A stretch of 38,945 nt of DNA from Blastocatellia bacterium (GTDB lineage Bacteria > Acidobacteriota > Blastocatellia > HR10 > J050). The stretch is taken from positions 1 through 38,945 of the forward strand of contig JANWZE010000066.1 of NCBI GenBank assembly GCA_025054955.1, written 5' to 3'. Of the stretch, positions 14,863 through 23,175 are shown one piece after another (position 1 is the stretch's first letter; each line of letters starts with the position of its first letter). The position numbers were made by a program, and so were the translations under genes. Under the pieces are notes generated by a model. That model searched no databases, had not been told where the DNA came from, and saw only the letters and a program-made list of their open reading frames with translations.

Positions 14863-17349
14863 ATGCCGGAGACGCTCAATCAACAGATTGAACTCTGCCG
14901 CGCTTTTGGCGAGCGTGTCTTTTGTTATCACCGTACGGAACTGCGCCGATTCGTCTGGAGCTATGCCCAGTTGTTCGATCATGCTGACCGCATGGCAGCC
15001 GCGTTGCGCCGGCGCGGTGTGCAGCGCGGCGAGCGCATCATGATCTGGGGACCCAACGGCCCCGAATGGATCATCGCCTATCTTGGCGGCCTGCTGGCTG
15101 GCGCCGTCATCGTCCCGATTGATGTGCGGCAGACAAAGGATTTTGCTTTGCGCGTCGCTGCTGAAACCAAACCGCGATTAATAGCCCGCACGCGACTGCT
15201 GCCGGGCGATGGATTCGATCTACCACAACTGATCCTCGAAGAGTTGCCGCTGCGCTTGTCTGAGGTTGAGCCGCAACGCTTCGACGATGTTGCGCCTCAG
15301 CCCGATGATCTGGCATTGATCATGTATACGTCCGGCACGACGGCTGTCCCTAAAGGCGTCATGGTGACCCACCGGAACATCACAGCCAATTACACGGCCG
15401 TGCAGAAGGCCATCCCGCTCCAGGGCCATCACACGTTCTTATCATTACTCCCGCTCAGTCACCTGTATGAACAGACCGGCGGGTTTTGGTATCCGGTCGC
15501 CCGCGGCGATTCGATCGTCTATCTGCAAACGGTCACGCCCAAGGCGATTGAACAGGCGTTTCGACACGAACATATTCGCGCCGTGCTGGCTGTGCCACGA
15601 CTGCTGCAATTGCTCAAAGACGGCTTCGTGCGCAAACTCCCGATCTCAGAATCGCGGCTGGAGAGGTTGTTGCGATGGACGGAGCCGCTGCCCAGGTCGG
15701 TCAAGAAATTGATCTACTTCCCGCTGCACCATTTCATCGGGTGGGATTTCGCTTACTTCGTGTTGGGCGGCGCGCCGCTCGATCCGGCGCTGCAACTGTT
15801 TTGGGAGCGATTAGGATTTATCGTCCTGCAAGGCTATGGCTTGACTGAAACCGGTCCGGTCATCACGGTTAATCGGCCAGAAGCACGCCGGCTCGGCTCG
15901 GTAGGGCAGGCCTTGCCGGGATTGGAAATGAAACTCTCGCCAGCGGGAGAAGTCCTCACACGTGGCCCACACGTGACGCCGGGCTACTTCCAACGGCCTG
16001 ACGCGACGCGGGAATCGTTCACCGAAGACGGATGGTTTCGCACCGGCGATCTGGGTCGCCTTGACGAGGACGGCTTTCTGTTTTTACAGGGACGATTGAA
16101 AGAATTGATCGTGACCGACGCTGGAGTCAACGTCTATCCGCTCGACATCGAATCTGTGCTCGACCGGTTTGACGGCGTGCGAGAAAGTTGCGTCGTCGAA
16201 TTCAAAAAACGCATCCACGCAGTGCTGCTCATGGACGAACACGCCAAGCCGCGCGCTGCCGAGATTATCAGCCAGGCCAACCGACAACTGGACGAAGCAC
16301 AGCGCGTGCAAGCCTTCACCGTCTGGTGGGAAGACGATTTCCCACGCACCACGACGCTCAAAGTCAAAAAAGGTGAGGTGCTGGCCAAACTCCATGCGCG
16401 GGAGGCGGCGGCTGACATAGCGGTTCCTGCTGCCACAGCCGTTGTTGACGACATTGCGGCGTTGGTGGCGCGTATTGCTGACGTGCCGGTCACACAGATC
16501 ACGCCTCAGTCAAAACTCGGCGATGATCTGGGGCTCAGTTCCATTGATCGCGTCGAGCTGGTCAGTTTGATCGAATGGGAAAAGCGAATAGACCTGGGTG
16601 ATGTTGATCTCACGCCAGAGATGACCGTCGCCGAGTTGCGCCAATTGATTGAACGGAATCAACCAGACCGCGCGTCTCTGAAATTCCCGCGCTGGGGCCG
16701 ATGGCCGATTATCCGTTGGTTGCGCGAGTTGCTCCAGCTTGCTGCGCTGTTTCCGATCTTCCGCCTGTTTGTTCGCCTCACGATCAAAGGGCGCGACGTC
16801 CTACCAGCGCCCGACTCAGGCCCGTATGTGTTCATTGCCAATCACACCAGCCATGCCGACACAGCAGCCATCCTCTATGCTTTGCCTGGCAGATTCCGTC
16901 GGCGACTGACCGTAGCCGCCTGGGCTGAGTTCTTTTTGCGGCCGGGCCAGCCTCTGCTGTCGTGGCTCTTCCGTTGGGTGTTGTATCCGTTCTTGGTGGT
17001 GCTGGCGCACATCTACATGATCCCGCAGCAACGGTCGCCGCGCCTGAGCTTGCAATACACCGGCGAGCTACTGGATCATGGCTATCACGTGTTGATTTAT
17101 CCCGAAGGCGAGCGCCACGCCAGCAATCAGATGGCGCCGTTCATGGATGGGCTCGGATTGATGGTCACGGATATGCGGGTGAGCGTCATACCGATCAAAC
17201 TCGATGGATTGGATAGGACTTTGCCTCGTGGCAGCGCCTTTCCTCGGTTCGCCAGCGCCACGCTCACGTTTGGCCAACCGATTCCGCCGCAAGCGGGCAC
17301 GCATGCTGAGATCGCGGCGCGTTTGCGTGAAGCTGTCAAATCGCTCTGA
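14863..17349 (+). CDS. Three-domain fusion: AMP-dependent acyl ligase, acyl carrier domain, PlsC acyltransferase
   Basis: 828 aa. Domains in order: an acyl-adenylating ANL ligase (about 1-510) with P-loop MYTSGTTAVPKGVMVTHRN, YGLTETGPV and GWFRTGDLGRLD; an acyl-carrier domain (about 525-600) with DDLGLSSIDRVEL, where Ser560 should carry phosphopantetheine; and an acyltransferase (about 625-828) with NHTSHAD (the HX4D motif, His661/Asp666) and YPEGERHASNQM. The likely logic is fatty acid to acyl-AMP, to acyl-carrier thioester, to lysophospholipid or another alcohol. E. coli Aas has acyltransferase and ligase in the opposite order and no carrier domain. The ATG at 14863 has GAGG upstream; the ATG at 14836 has none. 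Hydrophobic stretches in the last domain suggest membrane contact. The acceptor is unknown. Confidence 0.9.
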   Translation: MPETLNQQIELCRAFGERVFCYHRTELRRFVWSYAQLFDHADRMAAALRRRGVQRGERIMIWGPNGPEWIIAYLGGLLAGAVIVPIDVRQTKDFALRVAAETKPRLIARTRLLPGDGFDLPQLILEELPLRLSEVEPQRFDDVAPQPDDLALIMYTSGTTAVPKGVMVTHRNITANYTAVQKAIPLQGHHTFLSLLPLSHLYEQTGGFWYPVARGDSIVYLQTVTPKAIEQAFRHEHIRAVLAVPRLLQLLKDGFVRKLPISESRLERLLRWTEPLPRSVKKLIYFPLHHFIGWDFAYFVLGGAPLDPALQLFWERLGFIVLQGYGLTETGPVITVNRPEARRLGSVGQALPGLEMKLSPAGEVLTRGPHVTPGYFQRPDATRESFTEDGWFRTGDLGRLDEDGFLFLQGRLKELIVTDAGVNVYPLDIESVLDRFDGVRESCVVEFKKRIHAVLLMDEHAKPRAAEIISQANRQLDEAQRVQAFTVWWEDDFPRTTTLKVKKGEVLAKLHAREAAADIAVPAATAVVDDIAALVARIADVPVTQITPQSKLGDDLGLSSIDRVELVSLIEWEKRIDLGDVDLTPEMTVAELRQLIERNQPDRASLKFPRWGRWPIIRWLRELLQLAALFPIFRLFVRLTIKGRDVLPAPDSGPYVFIANHTSHADTAAILYALPGRFRRRLTVAAWAEFFLRPGQPLLSWLFRWVLYPFLVVLAHIYMIPQQRSPRLSLQYTGELLDHGYHVLIYPEGERHASNQMAPFMDGLGLMVTDMRVSVIPIKLDGLDRTLPRGSAFPRFASATLTFGQPIPPQAGTHAEIAARLREAVKSL

Positions 17350-17385
17350 TACCAATTGCAGAGCGAAAGACCACGTTTTTTGTAT

Positions 17386-17434
17386 GGGCGTCGTTGTGTG
17401 GACGCCCGCTGCGTGTGTGGGGTTTTTGTGTTGC
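17386..17434 (+). repeat. Dispersed hairpin element R3, copy 2
   Basis: GGGCGTC (17386-17392) pairs perfectly with GACGCCC (17401-17407) over an 8-nt loop, followed by GTGTGTGGGGTTTTTGTGTTGC. Like copy 1 it stands shortly after the stop codon of a plus-strand gene. It could help end transcription or protect the 3' end. Confidence 0.7.
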
Positions 17435-17474
17435 GGTGGCAGCCGCCCACCAGAGGGTAACCAGACGTGCAACG

Positions 17475-17574
17475 TCTGGCTGCCTTCGCCTGGGCCGCAT
17501 GCGCGGCCTCATGGTTCGATGGGCGGATACAGACATTACAATCTGGCTACCTTCGCCTGGGCCGCATGCGCGGC
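17475..17574. repeat. 33-bp direct repeat, two copies
   Basis: TCTGGCTGCCTTCGCCTGGG and the following 13 bases stand at 17475-17507 and, with one change, at 17542-17574. Each contains the palindrome GCCGCATGCGCGGC. I see no gene in 17350-17784. Confidence 0.85.
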
Positions 17575-17784
17575 TCAGCAGAAACGAGCGTAGCATAAGT
17601 AAGCAAGACCAGATGCTCGCAGAAACTCAGAGACTGGTGCTTGGGACGTTCTGCTCTGCGTGTCCTTCATCAAACAGGGCTTTCCGCCAGACTATTGGTA
17701 TGAGAAGCACTGCATAGGGCGTCCTCAGAGGCGATTGGCACGAGGCTACCGGCTGGCTCGTCCGTGTGTCACGGTGAGCGCCAC

Positions 17785-18060
17785 TTAGTCCTCTTCCAGC
17801 CAATGCTCGATCGGGATCGAAAGCAGCGGGTACTTGAGCCGGAGTTGTACAACTTTGTCTGCATATCCTTTTCGTGCCGCTGAGCCGTGCGTGCGTTCGA
17901 GTGCGACTTGCTCTTGTTTGAGCGCGCGAATCTCCAGGCGATATAGATCGTTGAGGAATTCACGGATCAAGGCTGGCTCGGTTGTCGGTTTTGGCAAGAT
18001 GCCGAAGCGTTGGAGTTCATCGAGCACAGCGGATTTGTACCGATAGGATTTTGGATTCAT
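17785..18060 (-). CDS. Conserved-looking hypothetical protein
   Basis: 91 aa from the ATG at 18060, which has GAAGG upstream; an ATG at 18099 would add 13 residues. It is soluble, charged and mostly helical (LDELQRFGILPKPTTEPALIREFLNDLY ... VALERTHGSAARKGYADKVVQLRLKYPLLSIPIEHWLEED). No motif is recognised. The even composition and good start suggest a real gene. Nothing around it indicates a role. Confidence 0.6.
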   Translation of the reverse strand: MNPKSYRYKSAVLDELQRFGILPKPTTEPALIREFLNDLYRLEIRALKQEQVALERTHGSAARKGYADKVVQLRLKYPLLSIPIEHWLEED

Positions 18061-18422
18061 ACGACCTTCGCTCTCCGAGTCAATCGGTTCATTCAGCATA
18101 ACGGTCTCAGAATGTTCATACAGATTCCTAGCTCCTTGGCCCTGTGCAGTTCACCGGGGCGCTCAGAAAAGCTACCTCAGCGTTCGACACAATGGCCAGT
18201 CCAAATCTCAACCGATTGATTGGCTCCTCTGTAGTCAGAAAAGCTCTCGGAGCACTCAACAGAATTGCCCGAGCAGGCGCGAAGCGAATCTTTCACCTCT
18301 GAGCGTTTTCCCAGGGAGCTTGCGCTCTGCTTGTTGATAAGGAGCAGTCCGAGCCTGAACGCAGCGGATGTGGCTGGGCGGTTTCCTGGTGCTTGGCGAC
18401 TTCCTTCTTATGGCTGGGCGTC
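18061..18422. other. Gap without a supported gene
   Basis: No open frame here looks like a gene. The only structure I see is the 40-bp imperfect duplication at its right end (18371-18450), which runs into the TPR gene. Confidence 0.6.
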
Positions 18423-18450
18423 TTACTGTCGCTTGGCGACTTCTTCCTTC
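18371..18450. repeat. 40-bp imperfect tandem duplication across the TPR gene 3' end
   Basis: 18371-18410 and 18411-18450 are alike (TGGCTGGGCG...GCTTGGCGACTTC in both). The second holds the last codons and stop of the TPR gene. In the first, the stop position reads GAA instead of TAA, so it looks like a spare copy of the gene end. Confidence 0.85.
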
Positions 18451-19430
18451 AGGAGCTTGATCTTTTCTCGAACCTGTGCAGCGAGCGGACTTTCGGGAGC
18501 CACTTTGAGGAACTCATCAAACTCAGCCAACCCCTCAGCATATTTTTCTTGCAAAACAAAGACATTACCGAGCAGCAGATAGAGCGTGCCGAATTTGGGC
18601 CGAGCTTGCCGAGCGATTCGCAAGTTTTTCTCGGCGTTCTCCAGTTGATCCATTCCATAGTAAGCGCGGCCTAGTTCAAAGTAGACGTGCCATTCAGTTG
18701 GCATCAACCGTTGCGCTTTGAGCAAATGCTTCTCGGCGTCAGCATGCTGCTCAGCATCGTTGCAAAGCACGCCCATACCTAGATGGGCTTCGGCCAATTC
18801 GCCGTTGAGTTCTAGCGCGCGGGTCAACGCTTTACGAGCAAGGTCAGGATTTCGCAACCGGATGTAGGCAATACCTAGACCGCTGTGCGCTTGAGCAAAT
18901 GCTGCATATTCTTCGATCGCCGCCTGGAAATAGCCCACGCTCTTTTCGACTTTTTGGCGGTCCAACTCTTTGCGTCCCTTCTGATATAAAGCCTGCGCCT
19001 TGGGAGGAATTGAAAGCTGATGCACCGATATTGCTTCAGGCAACGCGCCGTCAGGCACACCAATGCTGCGCCGAAGCGCCACCTCCAGGTTTTTCGACCC
19101 GCCGAATATCTCAATGGCCTGATTGATTGAAATGAAGCCGCTGGCCGACACGTTGACGCTGTAGGAGCCTTCTCTGAGGTTGTAGAAAGCAAAGCGGCCG
19201 GCGTGGTCGGTATGCGTCGTCTGCCCGTTACCGCTGCGAACGGAGGTCAGCACGATCCGCGCCATATAAACCGGTACGCCGCTTTCATCAACGACGCGGC
19301 CCTCAATGTAGAAATTGGTCAGCCGAGCACCGGAACTCAACCCTGGCGTTCGCTGCCCTTGCGCCAGGGCCGTCGGCATACACCAGACAAGCAAACAGAT
19401 CATGAAGAATCCTCTGATGCGCATCTTCAT
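18423..19430 (-). CDS. Secreted TPR protein with carboxypeptidase-regulatory-like domain
   Basis: 335 aa from the ATG at 19430, which has AGGGGA upstream; the longer frame to 19544 is not supported. A signal peptide (MRIRGFFMICLLVWCMPTALAQ) is followed by an Ig-like carboxypeptidase-regulatory domain (about 40-120: GRVVDESGVPVYMARIVL ... AGRFAFYNLREGSYSVNVSASGF). Next come at least four tetratricopeptide repeats (about 150-325), e.g. AQAHSGLGIAYIRLRNPDLARKAL. Its N-terminal domain is of the same type as those opening the two TonB receptors just upstream on this strand. I infer a periplasmic or outer-membrane partner for scaffolding, but no direct evidence is visible. The C-terminus ends EEVAKRQ at a local duplication. 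Confidence 0.88.
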   Translation of the reverse strand: MKMRIRGFFMICLLVWCMPTALAQGQRTPGLSSGARLTNFYIEGRVVDESGVPVYMARIVLTSVRSGNGQTTHTDHAGRFAFYNLREGSYSVNVSASGFISINQAIEIFGGSKNLEVALRRSIGVPDGALPEAISVHQLSIPPKAQALYQKGRKELDRQKVEKSVGYFQAAIEEYAAFAQAHSGLGIAYIRLRNPDLARKALTRALELNGELAEAHLGMGVLCNDAEQHADAEKHLLKAQRLMPTEWHVYFELGRAYYGMDQLENAEKNLRIARQARPKFGTLYLLLGNVFVLQEKYAEGLAEFDEFLKVAPESPLAAQVREKIKLLKEEVAKRQ

Positions 19431-19667
19431 GTGATCCCCTTGCGAAAAAGAGACGGAAGACGTGGGATTGAAGACCGGGAATGACTGTCTGCCGCCCACG
19501 GTCTCCATCACGTCCATCCATTCTTCGAGCAGGCTGCTGCTCATGGCCGATTCTTGTGGATGTAGGATTGACCGCAGAGGTCGTAGAGAAAAACAAGACT
19601 CAGCGACATCTGCGGTCCCATCCTTTGTGATTCGTGACGTCCAGCTAGCAGATGAGCTTGCTCCAGA

Positions 19668-19698
19668 CTGACCAGCGCATTGAGTATACGCTGGTCAG
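19668..19698 (-). terminator. Hairpin downstream of the first TonB receptor
   Basis: CTGACCAGCG (19668-19677) pairs perfectly with CGCTGGTCAG (19689-19698), 31 bp after the receptor stop codon on the minus strand. There is no T-run, so it may be a weak terminator or a 3'-end stabiliser. Confidence 0.5.
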
Positions 19699-19728
19699 CC
19701 CAGAGATTGACTCCGAAGAAATCGGGAC

Positions 19729-22700
19729 CTAGAAAATGTACCTCACGGTCATGATCATGGTCCGTCCACCGACGTTAGTCTGTCCGAGGTTGAGGAACGT
19801 ATCCACGTTGGTGGCGTTGCTTACGGTTCGCGCCGGAATGACGGTGAAGTTCCGATACATGAACACATTGAACACCTCCCAGCGGAGCTGCAACGACTGG
19901 CTTTCACCGAACGTGCGGATGTTCTTAACCAATGCTGCGTCCAGGTTACGTGTGTCACCAACGCGCTCGGTATTGCGGCCTGCTGTCCCGACAATGCCCG
20001 AGTTGGTCGGATTAAACACATAGAACGGATTGGCGACATTGGCTGCTGTCGGCAACGGGTATGTGCCGCTCAGGTTGATGCTCGGGCGCTGCGAATCGGT
20101 AACCGTTGCAATCTGGCCGGGCAGAATGCCCAGAGCATTGGCGCTGTTGAGCACCGTGTACGGAATGCCTTTAGCCAGTACGGCAATACCCGAAACCTGC
20201 CAACCGCCCAGTATTCGGTTCATGATCGGATTGCTCTCCATGAAGTTGGGGAATTGGTAAATGAAGTTGGCCACGAACCGGTGTGGTTGGTCAAATCCGG
20301 AGCGAGCTCGATCCAACTTATAGTTGAGCGGATTGGCCGGCAGCGTATTATTCGTCTGACCACCCAGAATGTCATCGCTATCGTTGATGAACGAGCTGTA
20401 GGTGTAGTTGGCCTGGAACTGCAAGCCACGGCTGAAGCGCTTCTCCACCGTTAGTTGCATTGAGTGATAGACGGACTGGGCTAACCCGTCGCCAACGAGG
20501 ATAGAGCCACGCGTTGGGTCAACGCGATACCCCGTAATCTGACCCTGCGCATTGCGGATGGGTTGCAGGTTGGGCAGAATCTGCGCGTAGACGCTGGGGT
20601 TGGCATTGACAGCCGCGGCGGTGAACCCCAAATTGGTCTCCACCTCGCGAACCAGCTTCACCCCGCGCGAGCCGACGTAGTACAGCTTAAACACATAATC
20701 GCTGTAGAACTGTCGTTCGATACCCAGTGAGAATTGTTGCCCATACGGTTGGGCAATTCGCTTGTTGGGCGAGTAGAGTCGCACAGGCAGCGTGTTGGGA
20801 TTGCCGCCCCGCGCCACAAAATCTTGTGGCGTCGGTGGCGCCGGACGGTTGGCCGGATTGAACAGGCGCTGTCCGGTAATCGGGCTGATGGAGACGGTCA
20901 CCCCGCGTGGGAAATTGCGCGAGTTGTTCAGCAAGATGTTTTGAAACACCTGGTCATAGGAAATGGCGTAGCCGCCGCGAATGACCGTGCGGTCTGTGCC
21001 GAGCAAACGTCCCAGCCAGCCCTCTCTGCGTGGGCTCCAGGCAAAACCGAAGCGCGGCGCCCAGTTGTTGATGTCTGCCTTGGCGTTGGAGAAATAGCCG
21101 AACGGCGCGCTGGTGAACTCGTAGCGCACGCCCAGGTTGAGCGTGAAGTTTGGTTTCACGCGGAAATCATCCTGGAAGAACGCGCCGACCTCGGTCGTGC
21201 GTGCTGGCACATACCCGTCGCCGGCAAATTGCGAGAAGCTCGCGTTGCGGTCAAAGAGGAAATCAGCCAATGAGGGATATGTGACAGTGCCTCGCGAATT
21301 GGGCGCAAAGAACGAATTGAGCTGGTATCGGAGGATGTTCACACCACCCTTGAGCGCGTGCCGCCCGAAGCTATGAGAGATGTTATCCGTGTACTCATAG
21401 ACATTATCAGTGCGGAACTGCGGGAAGTTGGCGTTGCCCACCGCATTGAAGCCGGTGATGGAGAACGAAGGCGGCAGATTCTCCGGGAACTTAATCCGCC
21501 GTCGAGAGTAGGTGAAGCGAAACTCATTGACGGTGGTCGGGCCGAACAAGTGAACCTCATTGAGCGTGAGGCTCTGATCCCGTTGATTCTGTCCGATCTC
21601 ATTACCGGGAATCGCCGATGGCGAACCGGGGTCCTCAAAGTTGAAGATCAGATACCGGCCAGAAAACGTGTCTTTCGGGCCAAGCCGTGTGTCAATTTTC
21701 GGCATCCAACGCCACGAGTCTCGCCCATAGGGGAACGAGCCGGTCAGCGCTCGATTGAACTGTTGCAAAGGCACGGCGACATTGCCGCCAGGCGTCGCCA
21801 CAGTGATCGAACCGCGCGGTGTCGGGTCGTTGGCTGTCGGGAACGTCTGAGTTAGGAAGTCCAACGCTCCCGGCGCAAATTGACTGGCGGCGGCCCGCAA
21901 ATTGGCCAGCCCTTGCGGCGAGATGGCGATGGTCGGTGTGGGCACGGCCGTTGTACGGTACCACTCGCGATCATAGCTGTTGAAGAAGAAGGTGTGATTC
22001 TTCTTAATCGGACCCCCGATGGTGAATCCACCCAGGTGATCAACAACCACGCCACGAGCGCGTCGCAGCGCCTGCTTTTCGGTCAAGCCCGCCGCGCGAG
22101 CTGCCTTGAAGGTGCGTTCTTCTCCGGTGGTCAGCGCATCGAAACTGTTGCCATTCCAGGTGTACATCACGATCCCGTGAAACTCGTTCGTGCCTGACCG
22201 TGTGATCACGTTCACATAGGAACCGGAGTTGCGACCATATTCAGCCGAGAAGTTATTGGTCACCAGTTGGAATTCTTGAATCGCTTCGGGTGGCAATGTT
22301 TGCCGCGGGATGGAAAGTGATTGGTCGTTGTTATTGGCGCCGTCAATCGTGAAGTTGTTCGAGCGTGTGCGACCACCGTTCACAGAAAACCCGGAACCGG
22401 GGCGACCATTGTTATTCGGTGTCGTGCCCGGCTGCAGCAGCGCCAGCCCAGTTAAGACATTCCGTCCTGGCAGCTCCAAAATGCGTCGTGATTCGACCGA
22501 CTTACTGAGTTGACTCTTGGTCATCTCAATGATCGGCGCTTCGGCTGTCACGGTCACGACTTCTTGGCCGGCTGTCGGTTCCAAAACGAGGTCAACTGAT
22601 GTATCCACAGCGACCGACACAGCAATCGGCTGCCGAATCAATGTGCGAAAACCGGGTGCTGCCACTTGGACAGAATACTGTCCCACCGGCAGCGTCGAAA

Positions 22701-22917
22701 CTCGATAAAGACCTTGATCATTAGTCGTCGTCTCTCGAGTCAAGCCAGTCTCGATGTTCTTGATTGTCACCTGAGCCCCGACGATCACAGCTCCACTCGG
22801 ATCGGATACAGTTCCGCTGATCGAACCATAGATCGTCTGAGCGAGCGCAATGGCTCCGCTCAGCACAAACAAGAGGCTCAGAGCGCATAGCCTCCATAGC
22901 ACTGATGCTTGCTTCAT
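19729..22917 (-). CDS. Oar-like TonB-dependent outer-membrane receptor 1
   Basis: 1062 aa from the ATG at 22917, which has AAGGAGA upstream. Order: signal peptide (MKQASVLWRLCALSLLFVLSGAIALAQ); carboxypeptidase-regulatory domain (about 28-110, GSISGTVSDPSGAVIVGAQV); plug domain (about 125-240, with NNFTIDGANNNDQSL and NNFSAEYGRNSGSYVNVITRSGTNEFHG); then a long beta-barrel ending in Phe (TMIMTVRYIF), the usual outer-membrane C-terminus. I see no clear TonB box. Proteins of this type import large substrates such as oligosaccharides, peptides or siderophores, or act like Myxococcus Oar. The substrate cannot be told here. It lies 258 bp downstream of receptor 2, separated by a terminator. Confidence 0.93.
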   Translation of the reverse strand: MKQASVLWRLCALSLLFVLSGAIALAQTIYGSISGTVSDPSGAVIVGAQVTIKNIETGLTRETTTNDQGLYRVSTLPVGQYSVQVAAPGFRTLIRQPIAVSVAVDTSVDLVLEPTAGQEVVTVTAEAPIIEMTKSQLSKSVESRRILELPGRNVLTGLALLQPGTTPNNNGRPGSGFSVNGGRTRSNNFTIDGANNNDQSLSIPRQTLPPEAIQEFQLVTNNFSAEYGRNSGSYVNVITRSGTNEFHGIVMYTWNGNSFDALTTGEERTFKAARAAGLTEKQALRRARGVVVDHLGGFTIGGPIKKNHTFFFNSYDREWYRTTAVPTPTIAISPQGLANLRAAASQFAPGALDFLTQTFPTANDPTPRGSITVATPGGNVAVPLQQFNRALTGSFPYGRDSWRWMPKIDTRLGPKDTFSGRYLIFNFEDPGSPSAIPGNEIGQNQRDQSLTLNEVHLFGPTTVNEFRFTYSRRRIKFPENLPPSFSITGFNAVGNANFPQFRTDNVYEYTDNISHSFGRHALKGGVNILRYQLNSFFAPNSRGTVTYPSLADFLFDRNASFSQFAGDGYVPARTTEVGAFFQDDFRVKPNFTLNLGVRYEFTSAPFGYFSNAKADINNWAPRFGFAWSPRREGWLGRLLGTDRTVIRGGYAISYDQVFQNILLNNSRNFPRGVTVSISPITGQRLFNPANRPAPPTPQDFVARGGNPNTLPVRLYSPNKRIAQPYGQQFSLGIERQFYSDYVFKLYYVGSRGVKLVREVETNLGFTAAAVNANPSVYAQILPNLQPIRNAQGQITGYRVDPTRGSILVGDGLAQSVYHSMQLTVEKRFSRGLQFQANYTYSSFINDSDDILGGQTNNTLPANPLNYKLDRARSGFDQPHRFVANFIYQFPNFMESNPIMNRILGGWQVSGIAVLAKGIPYTVLNSANALGILPGQIATVTDSQRPSINLSGTYPLPTAANVANPFYVFNPTNSGIVGTAGRNTERVGDTRNLDAALVKNIRTFGESQSLQLRWEVFNVFMYRNFTVIPARTVSNATNVDTFLNLGQTNVGGRTMIMTVRYIF

Positions 22918-23090
22918 AGAATTCTCCTTTGTCAAATGAAAAGTAATAACAGCATTCCACATCAGGTATGAGCAAGTTGCGTGCCACCAGCCAGGTTGAG
23001 ATTATCTAGTTATTCTTCAACGGATTGGTGAGATCAGCCGGCCAGCCCATCCAAAATTTTGGAAAAAATCACCGGAAAAATGGAAATCGC

Positions 23091-23141
23091 AAAAAAACAC
23101 AAACCCCGTCGAGGATCATTTCGGGTTGATCCTCGACGGGG
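23091..23141 (-). terminator. Strong rho-independent terminator between the two receptors
   Basis: Arms 23104-23118 and 23127-23141 (CCCCGTCGAGGATCA and its complement) make a perfect 15-bp stem with an 8-nt loop. On the minus strand this is followed by TTTGTGTTTTTTT. It closes the receptor 2 transcript, so receptor 1 needs its own promoter. Confidence 0.95.
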
Positions 23142-23175
23142 TGAAGCGCTTGCCACTACGACAAACGAGGGTGAT

